Shown piece after piece: positions 55,591 through 64,000 of a DNA stretch of 64,000 bases (positions are counted from its first letter, which is position 1; every line of letters begins with the position of its first letter). Source of the DNA: Chitinophaga polysaccharea (lineage in GTDB: Bacteria > Bacteroidota > Bacteroidia > Chitinophagales > Chitinophagaceae); the NCBI RefSeq assembly GCF_007829335.1, contig NZ_VIWO01000004.1, positions 1 to 64,000 on the forward strand. Reading direction: 5' to 3'. Both the position numbers and the translations under genes were made by a program. The notes beneath the pieces are model-generated. The model was not told the origin of the DNA. It worked only from the letters and a program-made list of their open reading frames with translations, and did no database searches.

Positions 55591-56229
55591 ATGTTGAATC
55601 ATTTGTTTTTACATCGATTGATGCCTGCAGTTACATTCAATAGGGAGGAAGAAGTGTTGCCTGTAACAGAGGCGATATTGCAGGGCGGATTAAATGTAAT
55701 GGAAGTTACTTTTCGTACCGGAATTGCATGCAAAGCGATAGAGATGATACGGAATCAGTTCCCTGAAATGCAAGTTGGGGCGGGTACATTACTTTCGACC
55801 GAACAGATAGACCTGGCTTTAAATGCGGGGGCTTTTTTTGGCGTAGCGCCAGGGCTGAACAGCAGCATAGTGAAGTATGCAGCCGAAAAATCATTTCCTT
55901 TCATTCCTGGAATTATTACGTCGTCTGAACTTGAAAGCGCACTGACAATGGGGTGCCGGGTTCTAAAACTTTTTCCCTGTGATCTGGCAGGAGGAACCTC
56001 TCTGATTAAAGCATTGCAGGCACCATATGCGCATACGGGGGTAAAGTTTATCCCAATGGGAGGCATTCACCTTTCAAATCTGCGTGAGTATACAGATCTT
56101 GATGTTGTATTGGCTGCGGGGGGCTCATGGATTGCCCCAAACGAAGTCATCGAACAAAAAAGATTTGATCAGATTCGGGAGAACGTCAAACGTTCTATTG
56201 CGATTACAGGAGTAAAGAATGAAAGATAG
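55591..56229 (+). CDS. KDPG/KHG-type aldolase
   Basis: ATG at 55591, 10 bp after the previous stop (an upstream TTG overlapping that gene is less likely). 212 residues, the usual size. Class I 2-dehydro-3-deoxy-phosphogluconate aldolase motifs: MEVTFRTG with the catalytic Glu, VGAGTLL, VAPGLN, and the Schiff-base Lys in LKLFPCD, with the phosphate-binding MGGIHLSN. Cleaves 2-keto-3-deoxy (phospho)sugar acids to pyruvate and an aldehyde. This fixes the pathway as sugar-acid catabolism of the Entner-Doudoroff type. Confidence 0.85.
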   Translation: MLNHLFLHRLMPAVTFNREEEVLPVTEAILQGGLNVMEVTFRTGIACKAIEMIRNQFPEMQVGAGTLLSTEQIDLALNAGAFFGVAPGLNSSIVKYAAEKSFPFIPGIITSSELESALTMGCRVLKLFPCDLAGGTSLIKALQAPYAHTGVKFIPMGGIHLSNLREYTDLDVVLAAGGSWIAPNEVIEQKRFDQIRENVKRSIAITGVKNER

Positions 56230-56255
56230 TTATTCCAATATTTAATATATAGTTC

Positions 56256-57629
56256 ATGGCTTATGTTGCAATTTCCACACTTGAGAAAGACACGGCAGTA
56301 GCGGAGATTAATAAAAGATATGTCTTTCTCGTTTGTGCCATCACAGCGCTTGGCGGTGTATTGTTTGGATTTGATTTAGTGACTATTTCGGGTGCCATTC
56401 AGTTTGTGGGAAACCACTTTCAATTAAATGACTATGAGAAAGGCTGGGCAGTTGGATGTATCAATTTAGGCTGTATCATCGGGTCAATCCTGGCTGGCAG
56501 ATTGAGTGACAGATGGGGAAGAAGGAAGCTATTGATCTTTTGCGCTGTTTTGTTTATAGTTACCGGTGTTGGAACCGGATTTTCGGTGAGTTTTAATATG
56601 TTTGTTACGGTGCGAATACTGAGCGGTGTAGCAGTTGGAGCTGCCGCGCTGGTATGCCCTATGTACACGGCGGAAATTTCACCGGCTCATCTGCGAGGCC
56701 GCATGGTATCATTTTATCAGCTGGCTATAACGGTTGGTATTTTGCTTGCTTATCTATCCAATTATTTATTGTTGAATACCGGCATAAGCAACTGGCGATG
56801 GATGTTTACGGCACAATCGGTGCCTGCGTTATTTTTCTTTATCGGTCTTGTGGCGATAGCCGAAAGCCCTCGTTGGCTTATAAGAAAAAACAGGATAAGT
56901 GAAGCCCAGAGAATATTAGCGAAGATAGGTGGGGTTGATTATGCCAGGCAACAGGTAGCGTTAATCGCCAGTAGTTCTTCTCAGGCATTGAATGAACGGT
57001 TCATGGATATTCTTAAAAAGAACGTATTTCCTATTACAAGTATTGGATTAGTCATCGCCATTTTTTCACAAGCAGTGGGTCAGAATTCCCTTTTTTCTTA
57101 TGCCCCGGAAATATTTAAACAGGCTGGTATGGGAGTAAAAACTGCCTTTATTCAGTCATTTATTATCGGGATTATCAATTTTATTTTCACTTTCATTGCA
57201 ATTTCATTAATAGATAAAGCAGGTAGAAGAAGCTTGTTGCAATTTGGATCAGTGCTGTTGCTTGCTGACGCGCTGTTGTTGGCTGCTGCTTTTTATTTTC
57301 ATTGGAATGGTATGTGGACACTTGTTTTTGTCCTGGGGTTCATTGCCGTTTATTCTTCTACAATAGGACCGGTAACCTGGGTAGCGCTTTCGGAGATTTT
57401 TCCTAATCGTATCCGGGGCAATGCTATGTCTGCTGCCACGCTCGCATTATGGCTCACCAATTTTTTTACAACAGCTTCCTTCCCGGTATTAAAGATGAGA
57501 GTTGGTTTACCCGGAACCTTTCTTATTCATGGGGCAATATGTTTCATCTACTTCCTGTTTATCCAGAAGCGTGTGCCAGAAACAAAAGGTAAGTCGCTCG
57601 AAGAAATCGAGAAGATATTAGTAAAGTAA
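56256..57629 (+). CDS. Sugar porter, MFS superfamily
   Basis: 457 residues with 12 predicted helices. Sugar-porter signatures: GRLSDRWGRRK after helix 2, AESPRWL before the central loop (normally PESPRWL), SLIDKAGRR after helix 8 and VPETKGKSLEEIE at the end. Imports a hexose, pentose or sugar acid by H+ symport. It closes the operon with the hydrolase and aldolase, 26 bp behind the aldolase. Confidence 0.9.
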   Translation: MAYVAISTLEKDTAVAEINKRYVFLVCAITALGGVLFGFDLVTISGAIQFVGNHFQLNDYEKGWAVGCINLGCIIGSILAGRLSDRWGRRKLLIFCAVLFIVTGVGTGFSVSFNMFVTVRILSGVAVGAAALVCPMYTAEISPAHLRGRMVSFYQLAITVGILLAYLSNYLLLNTGISNWRWMFTAQSVPALFFFIGLVAIAESPRWLIRKNRISEAQRILAKIGGVDYARQQVALIASSSSQALNERFMDILKKNVFPITSIGLVIAIFSQAVGQNSLFSYAPEIFKQAGMGVKTAFIQSFIIGIINFIFTFIAISLIDKAGRRSLLQFGSVLLLADALLLAAAFYFHWNGMWTLVFVLGFIAVYSSTIGPVTWVALSEIFPNRIRGNAMSAATLALWLTNFFTTASFPVLKMRVGLPGTFLIHGAICFIYFLFIQKRVPETKGKSLEEIEKILVK

Positions 57630-57681
57630 TGATTCCCGGCATAATGAGGAAAAATGTAAAGACAATCTTATGTTGTAGCTT

Positions 57682-58602
57682 CTATTGTTGCTCTCCCTTA
57701 CCGGTTTGGTAGAGAAATTCGTTTATATACTGCCTGGGAGAAACACCCATTTGCTTTTTGAATAACCGTGAAAAATAGTAGGGGTCGTCAATGCCAATTT
57801 TTGACCCAATCTCACTAATCGTGTATTTTCTGGCATGAATGAGCTGGATGGCTTTTTGTGTTTTTAAGAAATTGAAGTAAGCAATGGGGGAGTATCCTGT
57901 ACTCTTTTTAAAGTTTCTGAAAAGAACAGTAGATGAAATACCCAGCTCCCGGGCAATTACTTCAACTGATAGTTGTTCATCTATATGCTGTTGCATGTAG
58001 ATGATAGCGGTATTGATATAATTGTTGTCAATGGTAGAGGCGGGAGATAAATTAGTGAAACTATCGGGAGATATAAAGGTACCAAGATAGTTGGGTAGTA
58101 CCAGGTTTGCATAAAGCAAATTGGGAACACTAAAGCCTTTAGTTAAAGTATTCAGCATTTGATGAAAAAGTTTGACCCTTTCTTCTGAATGTACGGTATG
58201 TATAGGCGCCCGTTGTGTGTTTAATCCAACTGCTTCCATTAATTCTTCCACGTTTTTTCCGGATAGGTGCATCCAGAAAATACTCCATGGCCTTTCTGCG
58301 GAGGCTGCATAACTATGCGCAATATATGGTGGGAAAAAAAAGGCGTCCCCTGCTTTTAGCGTAAATTTCTTAGTGCCAACTTTAATCCATCCTTCTCCAT
58401 CGTAACAATGTAGAAAAACTGCATACGAATATTTGCGGGCCTCACGGGAATAATAATGATTTACGGCATTAGGAAAGTGCCCCATCCGGTTAATAAATAA
58501 GTGCTTTATTAAGGGTAAACGGCGGCATTCAGCTAATACGTGCTTCGGAAAGGCAACTACCTGCCCCCCTTCTGTATTGAATGTGGATGTCTTGTATTTC
58601 AT
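57682..58602 (-). CDS. AraC-family regulator
   Basis: 306 residues: an N-terminal cupin sensor (about 40-130, FTLKAGDAFFFPPYIAH) and two C-terminal HTHs (about 205-300, SVEVIARELGISSTVLFRNF and ISEIGSKIGIDDPYYFSRLF ending MGVSPRQY). Typical Bacteroidota ligand-responsive activator. It faces away from the SIS operon, and a 67-bp element shared by both sugar operons lies in the 150-bp gap upstream of it. Probable effector: the transported sugar. Confidence 0.9.
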   Translation of the reverse strand: MKYKTSTFNTEGGQVVAFPKHVLAECRRLPLIKHLFINRMGHFPNAVNHYYSREARKYSYAVFLHCYDGEGWIKVGTKKFTLKAGDAFFFPPYIAHSYAASAERPWSIFWMHLSGKNVEELMEAVGLNTQRAPIHTVHSEERVKLFHQMLNTLTKGFSVPNLLYANLVLPNYLGTFISPDSFTNLSPASTIDNNYINTAIIYMQQHIDEQLSVEVIARELGISSTVLFRNFKKSTGYSPIAYFNFLKTQKAIQLIHARKYTISEIGSKIGIDDPYYFSRLFKKQMGVSPRQYINEFLYQTGKGEQQ

Positions 58603-58639
58603 TTTGATAACAATAGATTGATTTCCTGGTAGTAAAGGT

Positions 58640-58702
58640 AGGATAATCCATCTTTAATCCCGTATTGTATATTTTTTCCTGTACGATCTTACCTAATTTC
58701 GG
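58640..58702 (+). promoter_or_regulatory. Conserved upstream element of the SIS-SDR-FAD-ROK operon
   Basis: AGGATAATCCATCTTTAATC, ATTGTATATTTTTT, then CCTAATTTCGG at 52 bp, as at 54766-54832. It sits between the divergent araC-type gene and the SIS gene and could serve both directions. Confidence 0.7.
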
Positions 58703-58752
58703 CATACTAAACTTTCTACAGCATTTATTTTTACTCCTAAAACAAACATTAC

Positions 58753-59562
58753 ATGAAGCTAACTTTTCCATACCAGCTGGGAGTTATACAAGAAAAGATA
58801 TTACAGCAGGAAGAAACCTTAAAAATAGTTGCCGGTTTGTATGCAGATGCAATTGAACATGGAGGATTAATACATGTGTATGCTAATGGACATTCCCGTG
58901 TTGCGGTTGAAGAGCTATGTGTTCGTATGGGAGCTTTAAGTGGATTCAGAGCTATTTTATCCACTGGATTAACCACGTTTACCGATGTAGTGGGCTCAAA
59001 TGGTTTGAGACTGAATCAGTTTTTTGAGAAAGTTGAAAAAAGTGGAGCAGAACTCCTGGATGAAATTGATTTCGGTCCGCATGATGTGATGCTTGTTGTT
59101 ACAGCTACAGGTACCACCGCTGCTGCCGTAGACATGGCACTTGAGTTTACGCAACGGTATCCTTCACTTCCTTTGGTAGCTATATCATGCGCTGAACAGT
59201 CAAAGAATGCACCGGTTAAACATAGTTCCGGTATGAACTTATGGCACATTATAGAAAAAACAGAGAGGGGGTTCTTTATCGATAATGGGATGCCTGTGGG
59301 AGATTTGAGCACAGATGTTAAAAGCTCAACTCAGCAGTATAGAATTTGCCCATTGAGCTCTGTTGGCGCACTCACGGTTGTTCAATCGTTGAACGAACTT
59401 ACGTTACAATTACTCGTTGAAAGAGGCGTAGAACATTTTGTGTTGCAGAATATGCACCTCAATAGCACAGGGGAGAATTATGAAGCCTGGCTTAGAGACC
59501 AGCGCAGAAGATATGCAAAAGCTACTTATAACGAGGCTGCATTGACGCCCGGGAAATATTAA
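58753..59562 (+). CDS. SIS-domain sugar isomerase-like protein
   Basis: 269 residues. An N-terminal helical part, then an SIS fold: VYANGHSRVAVEELCVRMGA at about 42-61 (phosphosugar-binding Ser of the GxGxS type, here GHS), LVVTATGTTAAAVDMA at about 115-130. Matches the sugar isomerase-domain family related to UPF0309. Such proteins bind or isomerise (phospho)amino sugars. First gene of the second operon. Confidence 0.75.
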   Translation: MKLTFPYQLGVIQEKILQQEETLKIVAGLYADAIEHGGLIHVYANGHSRVAVEELCVRMGALSGFRAILSTGLTTFTDVVGSNGLRLNQFFEKVEKSGAELLDEIDFGPHDVMLVVTATGTTAAAVDMALEFTQRYPSLPLVAISCAEQSKNAPVKHSSGMNLWHIIEKTERGFFIDNGMPVGDLSTDVKSSTQQYRICPLSSVGALTVVQSLNELTLQLLVERGVEHFVLQNMHLNSTGENYEAWLRDQRRRYAKATYNEAALTPGKY

Positions 59563-59574
59563 TGTGGGAGGATA

Positions 59575-60357
59575 ATGGCAGGGGAAATATATATAGTTAC
59601 CGGGGCATCCGGTATTGCCGCAGCAACCATAAAGCTACTGCTTCAAGGAGGTGCACATATATTTTATATCGGAAAGGAGCCAGATCAATGCAGGAATTTG
59701 TCGGAGGAAATCAGGTCAATGGAACTCTATGCGGATTATATTATTGGTGATTTAACAGATGAATCTACCGTTTATGAACTGGTATCTTCCTGTATTAAAA
59801 AATACGGCCGTATAGATGGATTGTTTAATGTGGCTGGTGCAAGCGGCCGGAGTTTTGGCGATGGACCGCTGCATGAATGTACACTGGAAGGATGGCAGGA
59901 AACTTTGAACATTAATCTGACAACACAATTCCTGATGTGTAAATATGTATTGAATCAAATGTTGTTGCAGGAGCCAGGCGAAAATGGGGGAAGAGGGGTA
60001 ATACTGAATATGTCAAGTGTGCTGGCCTTTTCTCCCGAAGCCGCCAATTTCAGCGCCATTGCATATGCAACGGCCAAAGGAGCCATTATCAGTATGACGA
60101 AAACGGCTGCCGCTTTTTATGCAAAATCCAATATCAGGATAAATGCAATCGCACCGGGACTGGTATTAACCAGGATGAGTGCAAGAGCATCCGGGAGTGA
60201 GAAGATCGTTGCTTTTATGGAAACAAAGCAACCACTCGCTGGAGCTGTTATGGATCCGATAGACGTGGCGAAATCCGCCGTTTTTTTATTAAGTGACGCG
60301 GCTTGTATGATTACTGGCGAAACACTGGTGGTTGATGCGGGCTGGAGTATTTCATGA
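59575..60357 (+). CDS. Short-chain dehydrogenase/reductase
   Basis: 260 residues, classical SDR. Nucleotide site TGASGIAAAT near 9-18 (GASG rather than GASxGIG), NVAGAS, catalytic Ser in MSSV and YATAK, and the C-terminal TGETLVVDAG. A GGGAGG ribosome-binding site lies 5-10 bp ahead. Oxidises a hydroxyl of the sugar acid or its lactone precursor. 12 bp behind the SIS gene; overlaps the FAD enzyme start by 4 nt. Confidence 0.88.
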   Translation: MAGEIYIVTGASGIAAATIKLLLQGGAHIFYIGKEPDQCRNLSEEIRSMELYADYIIGDLTDESTVYELVSSCIKKYGRIDGLFNVAGASGRSFGDGPLHECTLEGWQETLNINLTTQFLMCKYVLNQMLLQEPGENGGRGVILNMSSVLAFSPEAANFSAIAYATAKGAIISMTKTAAAFYAKSNIRINAIAPGLVLTRMSARASGSEKIVAFMETKQPLAGAVMDPIDVAKSAVFLLSDAACMITGETLVVDAGWSIS

Positions 60358-61712
60358 GTATAAATTTTAGCGTTGAAATGAGTGTGATAAACTATGCAAA
60401 AGATATACAGGTAAAAGGCATTTATGATGTCATAGTGGTAGGGTCGGGGTCTGCTGGCTCCACTGCAGCAATTGCCGCGGCCAGGCTTGGCGCGAAAACG
60501 TTGCTTATTGAGCGATTACCTTTTTTGGGTGGTATTAGTACCGCGGTGTTGGATACATTCTATGGTTATTACACGCCAGGCAAACAATCAACAAAGATAG
60601 TAGGAGGGATAGCCGATGATGTAGTACGCGAACTCTGTGTTTACAATGCCTGTTTTGAAAGACCCAATACTTTTGGCGCAGGAACAGGTATTACTTATCA
60701 TCCCGAATACCTGAAAGTTGTTTGGGAAACGCTGGCGGTAAAGGCGGGTTGCCATATCCTTCTGAATGCGTGGGTGCAGGATGTAGTGAAAGAGGATGGG
60801 CGCATTACTGGATTGATAGTAGCAACAAAGCTCGGCTTGACGTATTATAGGGCTAAACAGTTTGTTGATGCAACTGGTGATGCGGATCTTATTTATCTGG
60901 CTGGATTTGATTATGAACAGGCTGGCGAACAGGAGCCTGCGCAAACATTAACCACTACTTTTAAGATGGTTAACGTCGATACGCTAAAAAGAAAAGCTGT
61001 TTCAAAGGAAGAATTTCATCAGTTGATGAAACAGGCTGCGGAAAGTAACGACTACGATTTACCCAGGAAAGAAGGTAGCGATCACATTACCCCTGTAGAT
61101 GGAATGACGGCTACCATAATGACACGTTTGAAATCATATCAGAAAATAGACAGCAAAACAATTAATGCCACTGACCCGGAGTTTCTCAGTAAGGCTGAAA
61201 TCAAAGGGAGATTGCAGGCATTGGAGTACATCCGGTTTCTGAGAGATTGTGTGCCTGGTTATGAGAACGCATCGCTTTCTACGTTTGGTATGCAAATTGG
61301 CGTCAGGGAAACCAGAAGGATATATGGTGAGTACCGATTGACAGAAGAGGATGTGTTGTCGGCCCGGCAGTTTGATGATCAGATAGGATTGTGCGGCGCG
61401 CCAATGGAAGATCATCATGATGGAGAAGACACAAAATGGAAATATCTCCCTGAAGGGAAGACGGTAGGTATCCCATACCGAACATTGATCCCAAAGAATA
61501 CAAAGAATGTCCTGGTTGCAGGCCGATGTTTCAGCGCCAGTCACGTTGCGCACAGCAGCGTTCGTTCCATGGCTCAGTGTATGGTGATGGGACAAGCGGC
61601 AGGCATTGCATCTGCATTATGCGCGGAGAAAAATATTTCGCCAGTGCAACTTGATGCAGGACTATTAAAAGAACGTCTCTTACAGCAGGGGGGAATCATT
61701 AATGAGCCATGA
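60354..61712 (+). CDS. FAD-dependent oxidoreductase (FAD_oxidored family)
   Basis: 452 residues. An FAD-binding Rossmann motif VIVVGSGSAGSTAAIAAA is at about 27-44, followed by E-rich ribose-binding LLIERLPFLGG, and the late FAD motif VLVAGRCFSASHVAHSS near 385. Belongs to the PF12831-type oxidoreductases found in Bacteroidota polysaccharide clusters; substrates unknown, probably a secondary alcohol of a sugar. ATG overlaps the SDR stop (ATGA). Two redox enzymes in series suggest stepwise oxidation. Confidence 0.85.
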   Translation: MSINFSVEMSVINYAKDIQVKGIYDVIVVGSGSAGSTAAIAAARLGAKTLLIERLPFLGGISTAVLDTFYGYYTPGKQSTKIVGGIADDVVRELCVYNACFERPNTFGAGTGITYHPEYLKVVWETLAVKAGCHILLNAWVQDVVKEDGRITGLIVATKLGLTYYRAKQFVDATGDADLIYLAGFDYEQAGEQEPAQTLTTTFKMVNVDTLKRKAVSKEEFHQLMKQAAESNDYDLPRKEGSDHITPVDGMTATIMTRLKSYQKIDSKTINATDPEFLSKAEIKGRLQALEYIRFLRDCVPGYENASLSTFGMQIGVRETRRIYGEYRLTEEDVLSARQFDDQIGLCGAPMEDHHDGEDTKWKYLPEGKTVGIPYRTLIPKNTKNVLVAGRCFSASHVAHSSVRSMAQCMVMGQAAGIASALCAEKNISPVQLDAGLLKERLLQQGGIINEP

Positions 61713-62701
61713 CACAACAATACATAGTAGCATTTGATGCTGGCGGAACCAGACTAAAGGTGGTGGTAGTCAATCTTGAAGGACACATTTATAAAACCTT
61801 TCATACTCCTTCCTATGCCAATGCCGGTGCTGAAGCTTTATTTGATGCCATGGTGGCGCTGCTTGAAAGCCTGAAGCAGGAACTGAATGGCGAACTTGCG
61901 GGCATAGGGCTTAGTCTTTCAGGTGTAATTCATCCTGATAAAGGAGTAGTATACCTTCCTGGTAAATTCAAGCAGCTGGAAGGTTATCCTTTGGTTGCAA
62001 AGCTAAAAGAAGTTTTTCAGGTACCTGTAGTTGCGGATAATGACGGGAGATTAGCTGTATATGCTGAGAAGTATGCTGGATTGGCAATGGATCTGAGTTG
62101 GGTTGTTGGTCTTACCATTGGTACGGGAATAGGTTCAGGTGTTATTCTTGACGGAAAACTGCTGACAAACCGCTACCTGCAGTTTGGTGTACAGGTAGGC
62201 CATCTTATTCAAAATTCATCGAGTAACCTGTTTTGTTTGACAGGAAATTATGGGACAGGCGAAACCTTATGTTCCGCAACAGCCCTTGTATTACAAGTAA
62301 GGGGAGCTATTCAGAGAGGCATTTCAAGTATATTATCAGATGACTATTTTTCTGATCCGGTATCCATAGATTTTGAAAAAATTGTCAATGCTTGTCGCAA
62401 CAAGGATACACTTTGTCTTCGTGAATTGGAAAATTGGAGTAATAATCTCGCCAATTTGATCGTAAATGCCATCCACGCTTACTCGCCGGAGATGATCATT
62501 TTGGGAGGGGGATGCACGTTAGCCGCAGACTTATTCCTTGATCATGTAAAAAGAGCTGTAGGCAAACGGGTGTTCCGCTACCCCGCAGATGAACCGGTTC
62601 CCATTGTTATTTCAAACATGCAGGAATTTGGCAGTGCCCTGGGGGCTGCTCTTAATCTGCAACATCGGTTAAAAAGGGATTATAAGTTAGTTGACGAATA
62701 G
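61709..62701 (+). CDS. ROK-family kinase, without the zinc motif
   Basis: 330 residues. ATP-phosphate loop DAGGTRLKV at 9-17, catalytic Asp in ADNDGRLA (near 110), GTGIGSGV. The family's CxCGxxGC zinc site is absent; the region reads LIQNSSSNLFCLTGNYGTGE. Phosphorylates a sugar or sugar acid; loss of zinc Cys is seen in some ROK branches. ATG overlaps the FAD enzyme's stop. Completes the second operon. Confidence 0.82.
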   Translation: MTQQYIVAFDAGGTRLKVVVVNLEGHIYKTFHTPSYANAGAEALFDAMVALLESLKQELNGELAGIGLSLSGVIHPDKGVVYLPGKFKQLEGYPLVAKLKEVFQVPVVADNDGRLAVYAEKYAGLAMDLSWVVGLTIGTGIGSGVILDGKLLTNRYLQFGVQVGHLIQNSSSNLFCLTGNYGTGETLCSATALVLQVRGAIQRGISSILSDDYFSDPVSIDFEKIVNACRNKDTLCLRELENWSNNLANLIVNAIHAYSPEMIILGGGCTLAADLFLDHVKRAVGKRVFRYPADEPVPIVISNMQEFGSALGAALNLQHRLKRDYKLVDE

Positions 62702-62941
62702 TTATATAGTTAAACATCCAGGTTTGTTAACTGTATTGTGTTGTGTTTTCATATTTATATGAGGAAATAAGGAGTCATCATTTCTTAGCGGCTCCGTAAT
62801 TTTTTAACTAAAACGATTGCCTATGGATAATAGTGTTTAGATAATGAAGTGGGAGAATGCGGTAACAACCTCCCATTTGATGATCACACATTGATGCTTT
62901 GCCGGGTATAATAAGATTTTTTAATCAACCAAAATTTAGTT

Positions 62942-64000
62942 ATGCGAAATTGTATTTCCGCTGTAAAGTCAAGTCCACGTCCCTTTAAACGGCTATTCCG
63001 TTATATTAGGGTTTTAACTTTTTTTTCATTGATAAGCCTGCAGGTGTTTGCATCTAATGGAATTGCGGGCCATATGAGCAACCTGAACAATCATGAAATC
63101 AACCAGGTAATTAAAGGTGTTGTAAGAAATGATAAAGGCGAACCGCTGGTAGGCGTTTCCGTAAAAGTAAAAGGTAAGTCAGGCGGGACAAAGACCGGCC
63201 ACGATGGCCGCTTTTCGATAGATGTAAACGCCGGTGATGTATTAGTATTTTCCTATATTGGATATTCAGGTACCGAGTTGAGCATTACAACGCAAAGTAG
63301 CGTTGAAGTAACGCTGAACGAAAGCAAGAGCAAACTTGATGAAATTGTGGTGGTGGGTTATGGTACGCAGAAGAAAGCAAGCCTTACTGGTGCTGTACAG
63401 GTGATTAATTCAAAAGATTTGGAGAACAGACCGGCCGCTAATATTACAGCCCTGTTACAGGGAAATGCAAATGGGATAGCATTTACCTCTCCATCCTCTG
63501 GTTTTTCTCCCGGTGCGGCGCAAACTATTGCGATCAGGGGAACTGCCTCTTTAAACAGTAGCACTCCGCCTCTCGTGGTAATAGACGGTATTCCTACTAA
63601 TATGGAAGATTTTAATACGCTGAACCCGGATGATGTAGAAAGTGTCACGGTTTTAAAAGATGCGGCAGCTAGCGCTATCTATGGATCGCGAGCTCCCTAT
63701 GGCGTGCTGATGGTCACTTTAAAAAAAGGGAGGAGAAATCAAAAGCCGGTACTTACCTATTCAGGCAATTATTCCATTGTAAAACCAGTTAATTATCCCA
63801 ATCCTACAGATGCATACACTTTTGCCCTGGTACGAAATGAATCATATCTCAATTCTTTGCAAAGTGCATATTTCAACGCTGACCAGCTTGCAATTATTAA
63901 AGGGAATGTTGAAAATCCGGGGAAATATACACAGGATCAATTGGTGCCGCTATTAGCTGATGGGTCCTGGGGATGGGGGCAGAATGGGATGACAAATACA
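62942..64000 (+). CDS. SusC/RagA-type TonB-dependent receptor, N-terminal part
   Basis: ATG at 62942 opens a frame that stays open to the window end (353 codons). Signal-like basic and hydrophobic N-terminus (LTFFSLISLQVFASN), CarboxypepD-like domain (GVVRNDKGEPLVGVSVKVKG, FSYIGY), TonB box-type VVVGYGTQ, and plug domain (IRGTASLN, VIDGIPT, LKDAAASAIYGSRAP). Outer-membrane oligosaccharide import. It begins 240 bp after the ROK gene with room for its own promoter, and is expected to precede a SusD. Confidence 0.95.
   Translation, partial: MRNCISAVKSSPRPFKRLFRYIRVLTFFSLISLQVFASNGIAGHMSNLNNHEINQVIKGVVRNDKGEPLVGVSVKVKGKSGGTKTGHDGRFSIDVNAGDVLVFSYIGYSGTELSITTQSSVEVTLNESKSKLDEIVVVGYGTQKKASLTGAVQVINSKDLENRPAANITALLQGNANGIAFTSPSSGFSPGAAQTIAIRGTASLNSSTPPLVVIDGIPTNMEDFNTLNPDDVESVTVLKDAAASAIYGSRAPYGVLMVTLKKGRRNQKPVLTYSGNYSIVKPVNYPNPTDAYTFALVRNESYLNSLQSAYFNADQLAIIKGNVENPGKYTQDQLVPLLADGSWGWGQNGMTNT

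Overview
The window comes from a member of the Bacteroidota, most likely Chitinophagaceae (Chitinophaga-like). The signs are a SusC/RagA-type TonB-dependent receptor, YD-repeat/RHS proteins of the DUF6443 type, moderate GC and many periplasmic signal peptides. This placement is inference from gene content; no rRNA or other marker gene is present.

Positions 1-14430 are a polymorphic-toxin graveyard. The 3' part of an RHS gene with an M91-like metallopeptidase tip and a secreted partner is followed by small orphan immunity-type genes (several are lipoproteins), a broken HNH nuclease, a frameshifted leucine-rich-repeat gene, an exact-boundary 1,078-bp duplication carrying a shikimate-kinase-like gene, and scraps of a transposase, a methyltransferase, an archaeal-type methionine adenosyltransferase and a DsrE protein. 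Positions 15077-38046 are one tightly packed plus-strand operon. It holds a probable outer-membrane beta-barrel protein, Ig-like periplasmic proteins, a 1,860-residue PA14 protein, a 1,178-residue Ig/YD protein, a small LolA-like protein, a 2,845-residue RHS protein with a caspase/C80-like tip, and a likely immunity gene.

Positions 38054-48000 look like a cassette system. The operon ends in a long perfect terminator hairpin facing a convergent XRE regulator. Next come a SymE-like gene, a CHC2/Toprim primase-ATPase, two overlapping tyrosine recombinases, a cluster of at least seven tRNA/tmRNA fragments, a GC-rich repeat island, and a promoterless orphan RHS tip with its own immunity gene, related terminator and related XRE gene. 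A third, mostly deleted copy of immunity gene, terminator and XRE gene follows. I suggest, as inference, that the recombinases or homologous recombination move these tips.

Positions 48400-52900 hold a tyrosinase with a MerC-like membrane protein and a separate single-CxxCH secreted protein. Positions 52900-54890 hold repeat copies, a transposase scrap and a paralogous immunity-type gene. Positions 54894-64000 are a carbohydrate-acid utilisation locus. Two plus-strand operons (creatininase-family hydrolase, KDPG-type aldolase, sugar porter; then SIS, SDR, FAD oxidoreductase, ROK) flank a divergent AraC regulator, and each is preceded by the same spaced upstream element. A SusC-like receptor runs off the window end.
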